This document shows, one piece after another, positions 1-11,127 of a DNA stretch of 64,000 nucleotides. Each line of letters opens with the position of its first letter. Position 1 is the stretch's first letter. The notes below the pieces were generated by a model that had not been told where the DNA came from, did not search any database, and worked only from the letters and a program-made list of their open reading frames with translations. Made by a program: the position numbers and the translations under genes. The stretch comes from Marsupella aquatica (lineage: Eukaryota; Marchantiophyta), in NCBI GenBank assembly GCA_973895155.1, contig OZ316893.1:15934001-15998000 (forward strand). The letters run 5' to 3'.

Positions 1-477
1 AGAGGTTAAGGTTCCAAAGGACCCCAAGTTTTGTCCCCTCTCTGCAACCGAAGATCCTTCCATCACTTACCTAATCTCATGGCCTCCCGAGTGTGAGGAA
101 GGATCCAACGCCTTCAGCAGCATTTGCTGGGAACGGACGCGTGTATGTGGGGTTCATGAATGCAATCTATTTTGGAGTTAATCACCCAGCCAGATGACAT
201 TGTCATGGACTGGACTGTGGGGTCGGGGAAAGTTCTCGTTTCTCCTCAAAAGTCGTTTGTGTTGCCCTCTTATGAAGAATATGCTGCATGCAAAGAAGTA
301 CATAGGAGAACACTTACTTGGGAGAGTAAGGGGCTATGGTTAAGAAGAGGTTTAGATAGGATATTCAGCTGTCATCCTTTTGTTGATGATGTGGCTACAA
401 GCAAATTTATAGACGATGAAGCCGAGTCTACAGATAGGTCTGACAGTAGCGAGTCTGAGTCATCTGACTTGCAGTAG
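1..477 (+). pseudogene. 3' fragment of a ParB/DNA-methylase-like gene (paralog A)
   Basis: This is the C-terminal end of a relative of the gene at 19.4-36.2 kb. The translation runs VGFMNAI, then, after a one-base shift near 165, LELITQPDDIVMDWTVGSG, matching VGFMQAVMEIL...DIVIDWTIGDGS in the fuller copy. It then continues with a PSYEEY...LTWESKGLWLRRG block and an acidic Ser/Glu-rich tail (FIDDEAESTDRSDSSE) ending at the stop at 475-477. Both blocks have counterparts at 35.9-36.18 kb. About 120 residues present in the fuller copy between the DWT.G.G motif and the LTWE block are missing, and at least two frameshifts occur upstream of position 160. The start lies outside the window. The similarity was read directly; the methylase assignment is inference from the DxxxGxG motif context. 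Confidence 0.6.
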
Positions 478-751
478 GTTAAGTCTTACTTTTTAATGTA
501 CTCTTGGTATCCTTATTCTAGTTGCGCCTGGCGCTATTAAAGTTTATATTCTGATTTGAGCCTTCAATGAATACAAAGGCACTTGGAGTCTTTTTCTTTA
601 GGACATATTTGTCCACATATCATAAATGCATGATGAGTACTCGTATCGGTGTACCCAAAATAATCGTACTTTGATTGTGATACATATTTGTTTGATCTGG
701 TCCCATTGATGTGGTCATTTCTCCCCTCTCAAAGGGCCACGTACTTGTTCT

Positions 752-1372
752 TTGACAGTTACATTGGTCGCATTTCTCCTGATTCTCAATGCGAGGCATC
801 GACTTTTAGAAGTTTTGAATCTACCCATCTTGACCTCTTCTTCTCGAACAAGTGAGGCGCCCGTAGCTTTGCATCAACCCATCCGGTATTTTTTTGCTTT
901 GATGGATAAGGGGAAGCAGATTGCAAAATTGAGGAGTCAAACTCCCCCAAAGACGAAGGTTATGCGGTCGACCAAAGGTCCAGATTTGGATTTGACTGCT
1001 ATTGTGACCCAATATCCGGAGACATCCATAGAGAGGAATAGTTTATTGCTGGCCTTGGATTAGGGAATTAGCCACAGATTGCAATACCTTATGTCTTGTG
1101 ATCCTTCACCTCCGCATGCTTTTAGAGATAGGTTCTTTGTTTATGACCCGAATCCTTCCAATATCTATCGTGTTGCAAGCACAACAATTTTCAGAAACAT
1201 TCAAGAATATATTGGATGTGTGAGTTTTGCAGATTTGAGCATCCCAAACTGCCCGATGAGGAGCCGCTATCTTGGACCTCATTTTTTTGTTGAGCAAGAC
1301 TATGGATTTTGGCAGGATGAGGATAGGTCTAGTGCAGGATTGGATGACGATTGCATGTCTTCTACGTCCTGA
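752..1372 (+). pseudogene. Unrecognised ORF with one internal stop
   Basis: One reading frame stays open from 752 to 1372 apart from a TAG at 1061-1063. The first half contains a basic stretch (MDKGKQIAKLRSQTPPKTK, from about 901) that could hold a real start. The second half (from 1079) is rich in aromatic and acidic residues and ends DDDCMSSTS. No domain is recognised. It lies about 300 bp after the ParB/methylase-like fragment on the same strand, but nothing shows that they belong together. It could be a decayed host gene or part of a transposon. Confidence 0.25.
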
Positions 1373-4133
1373 ATAGTCTGTGTACTGCTTCTCTGATACT
1401 AGTGCATAGCGCTAGCTCTCACCTCATCTTTGGAGTGGTTGAAGATTTTCATTCATTTCACAATGTTTGTGAACATGTTGACCATCTACTTACGATGTTT
1501 TTGCTTTCAACGACGGCTTTCGTTTGGCCGAGGTAGCTTTACCGCTCCTTTCGTTTCATAGAGTTAGTTTTACGTAGGCATCTAATTTTTGGAGTACGTT
1601 TTTAGGGTTACATATTTTCCCTCATAGGTTGAGGATATTGATTACCTTCAATCAGGATATCAATGTAATCTTGTTACCTCCAGTTTATTTTGAGGTTTGT
1701 ATCACTTTTTAAAGTAGCGCGTGTCGTTAGCCCTGGCGCTACTAATATATGTTTTATTTTTCTCCACTATTATGTCAACTTGCCTCAATAAAATTGTGTC
1801 TTCAAACTTCTTTTTTCTTGTGTTAAGCAAAAATTCTGAGAATGTTAGTGGTTTTTTTACTGTTAAAATTTGCTATTTCTTGTTACTATTATCTGTTTCC
1901 TATCATGTGGAATTTAACCCTCATGTGAGAGGCCTCAATGACCCTCTAAAGCTGAAGCAGATTGGCGGATGGATTAGAGATGAAAAGCAAGAAAAGTAAA
2001 AAAGACAGGGCGTTGTTCCAACTGGGGGTTTTGGACCCAACAGCTACCAAGTTGGTAGACTGTGAGTGAACGGGAAGGTGGGAACAACATTGCTCATCCC
2101 AGGACAATATCAGATTCTTGACCATGGGATGAAGGGCGATGGGACCTTTGTTTGGGGCAGCATTCGGATAGCCAAAGGGGAAGCCAACATCGGATTGGTG
2201 TATGCATTGAATGAATGGAGAGGTCACACGTGCACCATGTGAAAGTGGATCAGGAAACACTTAAATGTATCAAATTGGATTCTATGTGGTGATTGGAATA
2301 TGACATAAATGTGGAATGATGCGGTGGAACCACACTTGCTAGTACCTGGATCGGAGGCTAGGGCATGGTAACTCTGGCCAGCGGAACACCAAAGGTGAAT
2401 AGTAAAACACATAATAGAAAGCTTATTGATCCTCCAAGAAATTAACTGGACTGAGCAAGAAGTAACATGTAGGTACTCATCCCTTCTAAAGCTCAATTCT
2501 CAGCCAACTACAAAATTTGAATCATAGCTAAAAATAATGTCAATAAACGGTAGCTTTATGTAACATCATAAAATTCGGAAAAGAAAATTATATTCTTTAG
2601 ATGGGTTGTGATTGATGAATCAATGTTTTCCAGTAAATTATTTGAATCTTCTATTTAATTGGCAGATTTTTATATAACCAGGGGTAGAAAGAAACTCTTC
2701 AAATAGTGTACACAAGAATACCAAGGGACAATAACCAACCCCTTTGGCTACTATGGACAAGGGAATTGAATACCAAGGGACAATGAAAAACTCTTAGGCA
2801 ACTACAAACAGAGGAATACCAAGGGAAGGCAAAAAAAACCTTCAAATAATGTAACATTTTGCATGCCTGGACTGTCTAGAATGTTACATGGACTTTATGG
2901 ACATATATAACAATACTATGGGAACATTTTGCTTAGGACGTTACCGCAGATAATCTCCTCTTTTTGTCATGTCATCACCAATTTGATTTCAAACCCATTC
3001 CAACATGCAACTCTTCTAATTGATCTAACTTGTTGAATAACATCAAACTTACATAAGCATAATAGACACTTCCTAAGAAGATGACATGAAAACATATATT
3101 TGACACGCAATAGAATATTTGAGTGGAGTCCTCACATATTCTGTCCATGTAGAGGCATAAGTGCGTGAGTGAGTTCTCATTCAACTGAAGGAGTTAGTTG
3201 CCCTTGGTTACTGTGGTGATAGCCTACATTGTCTCTTACACTGTCTTTTTCTCATTCAACTGAAGGAGATAGCTCCCTTGGTTACCATGCATCAAGCACA
3301 CGGGTAATTGTAATGTGCGAGCAAACAGTAGAATTTTTGCTTGCACAGGTAACTTTTCCCCTTTTATTGGGGCCCAAAATCAGGTCCGGAATCTTCCTCG
3401 CTAGCATGAAGACCCCGTTTGATCATCAAAAAAGGAGAAGAAAATGACATAGGAAATGAGTAAACACGAGCATGTTCTAGTCACTGGAATGTACTGGGAC
3501 CAAAAATTAGGACCAATTTTTATGTGGCAACTCTTGCCACCTGTTTTAACCTCCATGTCCGATCATTCTAAATGACATTTGCTTCAGGCCAGCGAAATTG
3601 CTAGTCCAATCACGCCAACACTTTGGGTCACTCACACAAGGTACGGGCTCCAGGTATGGGCTCCCACATGGGAAATATCCCACCCAAGGCAAAGCAAAAA
3701 CGGAAAAGTCCGACGCAATTCCCGCATGACAAGAATCCGCATTTCATTAGTGACGAGTCAAGGATGATTAAGGTCATTTGGAACCTAATCATGTCACTTG
3801 TGAGTGAACGAGAGAATTACCGTTCCAAACCACAGGCGAACCCTCCACTTAAGCAAAGCCAGTCACCCCAAAACCCCCAGTCTTCAAAATTGTTCTCCCG
3901 ATCATTTCCTCCGCCTCCGTCTCGAGCTCGCAGATTCGAAACTGCTCTCAGTATTACAAGTCCTCAACGCTCACTCAAATCAAGTTCGGGTACGTGCCTC
4001 TCTATGGCTTTGAGTTTTGTTTCAGTGAAGAACTCTACGTGAAGGCATTCAATGTTTTTCAGCGTGGAAACGCTTTTCATTTCACTACTGGAGTTCATTT
4101 TTATCACTGTTTGGTTATTGTAAGTGCAAAGAC
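1373..4133. other. Non-coding stretch with short degenerate repeats
   Basis: No convincing gene is seen. At 1714-1744 the arms AGTAGCGC and GCGCTACT form a hairpin. Around 2717-2820 the phrase AATACCAAGGGA recurs three times at roughly 40-55 bp spacing. A stretch near 3195-3300 (CCTTGGTTAC, TCTCTTACACTG) resembles 36.60-36.72 kb downstream of the second ParB/methylase-like copy. Confidence 0.5.
2717..2825 (+). repeat. Three degenerate copies of an AATACCAAGGGA-anchored repeat
   Basis: The phrase AATACCAAGGGA occurs three times, each followed by related A/C-rich sequence and a CTACTATGG- or CTACAAAC-like segment. Spacing is uneven, so this is a decayed short tandem repeat. Confidence 0.5.
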
Positions 4134-4574
4134 ATGTCAGGAGTTCCAACAAATCCTCCTAACAAGAAATGGCGACTTGAGGTCCGGCGTTACAACCCGG
4201 CAACGGATGGCCCTTTGGAAGACAACTCTCTGCCACAGCGTCAAACCAATGCCGACACTCTCAAGGTCTCCGTAGATAGCAGTGTCCCAACTGCAGTTGG
4301 TCATAAAGATCCATCTGTTGGATCATCACGATCATCATTGAGGCGAGCACCCACGCCACCAAAGTCAGGTCAACCAGAGAAGTCTCCACCAAAGCCAAAG
4401 GTAGATGTGACATAGCACGAGGCCGTAGCAAAGAGGAAGAGGCTTGCAGAAGAGGAGAAATATTGGATTGAACGGGAGATCCATGACTATTGGACCGAGG
4501 AACGCCTTGCATCTTTGGATTACGATTCGGAGTTGGACACAGAGTCTGATGCATACAAGGCGACCAGCCCCTAA
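4134..4574 (+). pseudogene. Small charged ORF of unknown function with an internal stop
   Basis: The frame reads MSGVPTNPPNKKWRLEVRRY and continues Pro/Ser/Lys-rich to a TAG at 4413-4415. It then runs on in frame through a strongly charged helix-like segment (AKRKRLAEEEKYWIERE, then DYWTEERLASLDYDSELDT) to a stop near 4574. No family is recognised. The charged tail resembles in style the acidic C-terminus of the ParB/methylase-like genes on either side, but no alignment supports kinship. It could be a last exon of a lost gene. Confidence 0.25.
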
Positions 4575-4795
4575 GTAGAACTCAATTTGTGGGGTTTACA
4601 GACCTTTTAATAGTTGCAAAAGCATGACATGTACTCTACAATATGTATAAGAACCAAAGTTCATGTGTTTCTGTCTTTTCTGTTTTGTCCATCAATGACC
4701 CAAATGACAAGTCTTTTCCTCTTTCTGTCCACATTCTGCCCCATTCCTCCCTAAATCTGTTGCTTATTAGAGAGACAAACATGGACCCTTAGCAG

Positions 4796-5250
4796 ACTAG
4801 CAAGATCGCTAGTATATTAATTACTGATATCATCTATCAATTTCTGTACAGATCCTCGTCTCCAGGTTCATCTGCTACTGGTTTAAGTTTAGAACATGCA
4901 TTCAACAGAGGAGTACTACAACCACTACACTGAACACATTTCCTACCCTAGAACTCTGCCCTAGAACTTTGCACTTGACCCTAAACCCTAGATTGCATCC
5001 TATTGGAGAGTTTCTTAGACTAGCAAGATCGCTACCATAACACTGACATCGTTTTGATCATTCCAACTTCAACCAGACAGATCCTAGTCGCCAAGTTTAA
5101 GCTATTTCGGGTTTAAGTGTAGTCAACAGAGGAGTACCGTAGCCCCTACAACAAACCTATTTACCAGCCTATAACTCGAAGGTCTTCTTTCAAATTTTTG
5201 AGTTGTATCCAATTTGAAGACTTCTGAAGACTAGCGAGATCGCTAGTTTA
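4796..5250. repeat. Degenerate ~215-bp tandem repeat headed by a palindrome
   Basis: ACTAGCAAGATCGCTAGT starts at 4796, ACTAGCAAGATCGCTA at 5019 and ACTAGCGAGATCGCTAGT at 5230. After the first two copies the same order of landmarks follows: ACTGATATC or ACTGACATC, CAGATCCT, GGTTTAAGT, CAACAGAGGAGTAC. The spacing of 223 and 211 bp shows an old tandem duplication. The head motif is a near-perfect inverted repeat that recurs elsewhere in the window. Confidence 0.6.
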
Positions 5251-5520
5251 AAACACAGAACATGAAACCCTATAAACTATTAGTGTATAGGACCTTGCTA
5301 ACATTAGGGAGAGTGACTCAAAGTTGTAAAGCATTACAAAAGAAGGAACCAGTTGAACTAGAACATTAGTTTGGCCATACAATTCAAATAATTTATTTCT
5401 TAAAGTTGAAAATAGATTGGTATTTGTGAAACCACTACCTCACGGAATCCTCTCCCACCAACCTAAAACTAGCATCTCCAATAAACGACTAGTCCCCTAT
5501 CTGTAACGGAATTAAACTCC
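5251..5520. other. AT-rich spacer downstream of the MULE gene
   Basis: No ORF or clear repeat is seen. This would be the 3' flank of the minus-strand MULE transposase gene. A terminal inverted repeat was sought by eye but not found. Confidence 0.4.
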
Positions 5521-7053
5521 TCACTCCCCAACAGTCAAAATCGGCTGTTTGACAAAGTCGTCCCTCTCCAGGTTGAGTGAAAACTTGTTTAAATACACCC
5601 ACAACAGATGTTTACAAGACATGTATGGTTTCCCTCGTGTATGTCTCTTATAAAAGTCTTCACAGGAACACGAAGGGAAACAACAATATGTGTGCAGAAC
5701 TTGTGAATCAGTCTCGTGAGTGGCGATCAAGTATCTCCAACCCCATCCATTTCCAGTGCTTACCTTCTCATTTCCGATAACTCTCATGTACTCTTGTGTA
5801 GCGGAAATGATGTGCTTGAGCAACTTTGGAGTATTGCTGAAATGCTGCCGTGCACCCTTACCATTTTGGGTTTTCAACCGACGGTCCACATTAGTTAGAT
5901 CGATTTGTTCCGGGAATGAGAACTTTAACATCAATTTGTAGGTTGACCCGGTTGGGGGAGGAGAACTCCCCAACTTCTTTTGCATCAACATAGGACAGTC
6001 CACTGATCTGGAATCCTAATCTCAGCAGGAAATCTATCTCGGGTTGGGAGAGGCAAGTCCCACATTGAACCTTGAGCGACTCGGATGGGGGGTAGTTGAG
6101 CTAGAGTTCTGCATCCTTGGCTCTTGTGACACTTATTGTTAGGACAAAAGTACAACAACTGGCAGTGTGGAGATAATAATCACAACCCATGAATGGCGAC
6201 TCCAACAATTCCCCCTTGCGCGGACTTACATCCAGTCTCCTTGATGAGATTTTGACATTCATCTCTTCCAAAAACGCTTCGGTCAACCGACCCGTTGAAA
6301 ACAGGTCTAGCACCTCTCCCGCTCCGCCTGAGATGCCAGGTCCCATAAGGAACATCAACCTCTTGGATGGAAGGGATCCTTTGGGGGGCATCCCGATGGT
6401 TGTCCCCAACATCACGCAAAGGTTGAGTCCCCGTATGGTCAATGTCATCAATATTACGACTTGCATCATCACCATCGTCATCCAAAATATGGATGACTCA
6501 AGGAGAGCGACCTCTGACAGGAGTCCCCAAAGTTGTGTTCCTTGCTATTTCTAGATCCCTAGAAGTCTTTGGAACATTGATGCAACGGAATTCAGGATAA
6601 AGATTACGCCTTTTTAGACGTGAAGCAGAAGCTGTTGTTCGTGACACTTTGTCATGTCTATGAGAGTCATTCTCGTGGATTGTAGTTGAAGCTTTCCCTT
6701 TCCTCTTTGTCGATGTTGTTCGGATATCCCCATGTAATGGTACTACTGTTCTATAGAATTCATACTTAGCTGATGATTGAAGCAAAAGATTCGTTGCCTT
6801 TTCATAAGCATCCATTGATCCCATAGCATCGGCGTTCCTATATGCTAACTCAAAAATGGTTGGCCCTTGGCCTCTATGAACACCGGGATGAACACCTTCA
6901 ATGTAGGTAGTAAATGCAGCAATTTTCCCCGAAGCACAATTCTGGTCCACCTCACATGCTTCAATCAATCCCACTAGTTTCTTCATTTGGCAGGATCTCA
7001 TGGATGCATGAACTGATTCTGCTCCAGTACAATTTGGCATCAAGTCTGACTCC
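5521..7053 (-). pseudogene. MULE-like transposase, C-terminal half with SWIM zinc finger
   Basis: From the CACTA insertion site the frame reads SDLMPNCTGAESVHASMRS, like the T/N-x-x-AES motif that follows the catalytic core in many MULE transposases. A helical region and a basic Ser/Thr/Lys-rich linker follow (to about 6498). Further pieces at 6485-6004 are in shifted frames. The last exon (6003-5521) contains CSCEDFYKRHTRG, then CKH, which is the CxC...CxH zinc ligand set of a SWIM domain, and ends in a stop at 5521. SWIM fingers are a regular C-terminal feature of MULE transposases. Frame breaks between exons show decay, although some may be introns I have not placed. Confidence 0.6.
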
Positions 7054-7069
7054 CACTAGTACATTTTTG
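7054..7069 (+). repeat. CACTA left terminal inverted repeat
   Basis: CACTAGTACATTTTTG pairs perfectly with the right end at 17023-17038. The target duplication TCC lies at 7051-7053. Confidence 0.95.
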
Positions 7070-7600
7070 ATGACTTTCCGATACTCAAAATGCGACTATT
7101 TTGCCATGTCCAAACCCGAGAGAATCGGATGTTGTCCGATACAAATACCTTCGTAATGTCCGATGTGCACCGCATCGGATTTAGTTAGTCCGATGTGTTC
7201 CCTAACGCAACCAATATCCCATATCAGTTACATCGGAACGTTTCCAAAACTAAATGAATCGGACATTTGACCGGAAAAGTATTGTCAAGGGTCCGATCTT
7301 CAGGTTATCGGATACAATGTGCGTTAGAGACAACATCGGATATTGTCCGATGTTTATTCCAACGGACATGGTTTTCGTAATAGAATACTACGGACATAAA
7401 TTGCTTAAGGTAAAGAATCGGAAACATTTTCGAAGCGGTCAATATCGGACCCCTCTGTTGGAACATTGGACAAGGGGTCCGATGTTTCCAATATCGGATG
7501 TGAGTGTTCCGATAGTTGTGATATCGGACAATTGCTGTGATTGAGCCTTTTGTGCTCCGATGCATATCCGATGCAAGTTTCATCGGATAGACCATTGGAC
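7070..7600. promoter_or_regulatory. Left subterminal TCCGAT/ATCGGA array
   Basis: More than 20 copies of TCCGAT or its complement ATCGGA lie in about 530 bp, in both orientations and often as close inverted pairs (for example GAATCGGATGTTGTCCGATA). In En/Spm-like elements such hexameric subterminal repeats bind the TnpA-type protein. The role here is inferred from position and density. Confidence 0.8.
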
Positions 7601-7778
7601 ACTGGTTATCTTGAGGTTCTTAGTTGAGTGGGGTTGAGAGAAGTATTAGAGATACTTTATGGAATATGTTTTATGCAAGAGTGGACATTGAGAAACAAAT
7701 ATAGTACCAAGAAATATATAATGTCGGGAAAATAAACACAAATATGGTAGGGGGCTAGCTATAGTTGCTACTTACTAG

Positions 7779-10700
7779 CTAAGTGGTGGAGGGGATGTCA
7801 TCATCTTCCACTACAACTACGTTGGGTCTATCCTGGACTATGGATCGTGATCGAGTGATATATGGTATCACAATAGACCAATTTGAGTCATCCGGATAAG
7901 GTAGGTAAAAACATTGCTCAAGGTGATGTGGGAATGCAAACGGATCTGAAGACCTCCAATTTGAGCTGATAACACTTGTCTTCAACCGAGTAAATCTGCA
8001 TGCATCATCTTCACATGTACGATTGTGGCCCACAAGATTCATCTTGAACCATTTGCACTTCCTCCAAAGTAGTATGTGCATGGTACTTCATAGTTAGGAT
8101 CTCCTCAATCTTTCCATAATGAGCAATAGTGGACCGAATGGGATTCCTGTCCGATGTGCTGCTCTGTGAATCCTGGGTGAACCAACCCATGACCCCACAA
8201 TCTTGTGTAGCTGCCCTCTTCTCATCGAGTCGTTCCACACAAAAGTGTCTTCCCTTGGACCACATGGCAGTCCGAGTTGTGACTATAAGTAGTGGACCAT
8301 GAACAAGGGTATGAAGCTTATCAGTCACCTCTGGATAATGCAATACACTCTCCCCTGTACCCACCAAGGCATCCACTTCTAACAACTTTGACTTCATGTA
8401 TGGGTGAAACATAGGAAATATCTGTGGTCGTCGACTATTTTGCTTCTCCTCCTCATAAAATGATGTCCACTCCCCTACAACCTCTGGTGAGTTGTACAAC
8501 ATAAATTTTGTGAGTTGCAAACGCTCCGCTGAGCTTAAGAGATGCTCTTTTGATGCCCCAGTGAGTCTATCATCCTCGTAGTCCGCCTCTCGTGCCGCCT
8601 CATCTATCCATCCCCTAGGAGCATTTGGATCTAGTGTGGCAACTATGTTTGTACAATAAAACATACTCTCTGCTCCAAGATGACGCTCTACAATGCTACC
8701 TTCCACCCTAGCGCGATTAGAGACATACGATTTCATCACTCCCATATAATGCTCTACCCAATACATCCATCGACAATGCATTGGGCCTGCAATTGCAACC
8801 TCACGCACTAAATGTATGAGAGAATGAACCTGACCATCAAAAAATGAGGGAGGGAGTGCCTTCTCCAACTTGCACACAACCTCTACTCCAAATGTCTCCA
8901 TTGCAGCAGTTTCATCCTCCTGTACCTCCTTCTGACATACCCATCTCAAAAGCTTTCCCAATGACCAAAGGGCATCACGAAGTTCCTTACTACCCAATCC
9001 AATAATCGCAACTGGAATGACATGTTCTAGTAACCGATGATAATCATGTGTTTTCAAGTAAGATGGCCATTTTGGAGAATCATCCCCCCCAAATGCTTTT
9101 TGGAGATTTGTGCCATAACCTGTGGGAAACCTCATTGACCCAATACGTCTGCGAAACTCAGTGCACTCTGCCCTACTCAAAACCCAAGGAGGATGGATGT
9201 TGGGGGGGTCACCAAGGGGGTCCAAAGATGGCCAAAAACCAAGAAGACCATGCATCCCCATCTCCTCACAACTTTCTCTCCAATTGTGGTTCTTTTCCCC
9301 ATATAGATGATGAATCAATGATCTGCCCACATTCCCCTCAATGTGCATCGGATCTAACAAGTGATTAATGGGCAACTCTGACCAATATGGCAATTGTGAC
9401 AATGCAGACAAATGGGTCATGCCACATCGGAGAATTTGTAATGGATCATCTGGGTCTTGAACTCTTTCCCATACCTCTCTCCAATATGTTGGACCCTTTT
9501 GCTGAGGTTGAGGACGAGTATCGGGTTGGCCATCTTCAGTATCATACAAGAATGATCACTCCTCCAAGGATGGTCTTCTGAAAGATATTTGGTATGGCCA
9601 ATGTAAACTATCTTACGCAAAGTACTTGACTTGCGTCTTGCCACACCGTCCAAATCTGGTCCGCACGAAGGGCAAGCTCTATAGCCTGATGTTTGCAATC
9701 CAGAGATATATCCAAACCCTGCGCTTGATCAATACACAACCAGCCAATGAAAGTAAGTTAAATGATACAAATTATAACCAAAAAAAATTAATTAATAAGC
9801 ATGGTGTAAATAGATAGCAATGGAAATAAGGGTTTAATACCCTACCTGGCAAATCATGCATGGTCCACATAAGAATGGCCTTCATGGTAAATGTGCGGGA
9901 TAAACCTCTAGTGTTGTCACGTCCGTCATAACAATCCACCCCTCTCCAAAGTTTCAAAAGCTCATCAATCAAGGGTTGCAAGTAAATGTCAATCTTTTTT
10001 ACTTGCTTAGGACCAGGGATGATCATTGAGAGTAGTAGATGACCTTTCTTCATGGCCATCCATGGAGGGATATTGTAATTTGTGAGAACTACAGGCCATA
10101 CTAAATATGGCTTAGCTTTACCTGCTAATGCAAAAGGACTGATACAATCTGCTGCCAAGCCAAGTCGAGCATGTCGCGGGTCAGTTTTGAACTCACCCCA
10201 TCTGCCCTCTACAAATTGATTAGCAGGAGAGTCTACCATCATCCGCATGGTACTAGAGTCTGTACCCATATCCGAACGATGTTGTGAGTGCCAGACCATA
10301 TACTCAGCCAACTCCGCACAACAATATTGATGGCACAATCGAGGGATGAGAGGAAAGTACTACATAACCTTTTGAGGCACCTTCCCCGTCAACATGTCAT
10401 CACGGAACCGCGGCTTCTCACACATAGGACATATAATTGCATTCTCATGCTCACCCCTGAAAAGAATGCAATCATTCACACATGCATGTATCACTTCATA
10501 TTTTAGGCCAATGGACTTCAACACCTGTTTAGCCTCCTTCCAAGAGCTTGGCATGTTGTTGCTTGGTGGTAAAATACGATCATGTAGGGTACGAAAAACA
10601 TCATCCAAAAGTAGGTTGCTTGCCCCATGTCTTTGTTGCACATTCAACAACAACATTATTGGTGAGAGCCAAGATAGCCTACTCCCCTCAAATATGCGAG

Positions 10701-10983
10701 TACGAGCATGACATTGAGCCTCTTCCCATTCCTTCTGCTGCCCCCCCTAGAGAATGCGGATGAGTGTTGTTGTCATCCTGGCTACCCATGTCCTCCATAC
10801 CAATGTCCGCATCATCGTCATAGAACTGATCCATGAGCTCATCCATGGCCCTCTCCTCATCAACATGATCTTCGGTTGGATTGCCCCCCTCATGTTGTAC
10901 CTCAGTCTCCTCCCCACGATTGGCCACCATGGCCTCAACAAGGTGTTGCCGCATAGCTCGTGATATTACCCCAATATCAGGCA
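7779..10983 (-). pseudogene. Tnp2-type CACTA transposase (Transposase_21 with DUF4218-like region)
   Basis: This is the catalytic transposase of the CACTA element. An acceptor at about 10978 (ATGTAG) opens the frame VPDIGVISRAMRQHLVEAM, followed by an acidic region. After a frame slip at the CCCCCCC run (10741-10747) come IHACVNDCILF (about 10.49 kb) and LVWPVVLTNYNIPPWMAMKK with IYLQPLIDELLKLW, all hallmarks of Transposase_21. A GT-AG intron (about 9725-9847) joins DLPG to FGYISGLQTSGYRACPSCGP. After another one-base slip near 9560 the frame 9549-8011 contains LLDPMHIEGNVGRSLI, the LKTHDYHRLLEHVIPVAI block and the DUF4218-like LPPSFFDGQVHSLIHL. A final slip near 8080 leads to KCKWFKMNLVGHNR and the stop at 7779. 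At least three frameshifts make it a pseudogene, unless they are assembly errors. Confidence 0.88.
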
Positions 10984-11127
10984 CTACATATTGGTTCTAT
11001 CATACAACATGCATCCATGTAATGTCATCAACATCAATCTTGCCAACAATCTCATTAATCCAACATTAGAAATGGAAAATAAATTTCAGATATATATATA
11101 TATATATGTATATGTAAGCCCAAGAAA

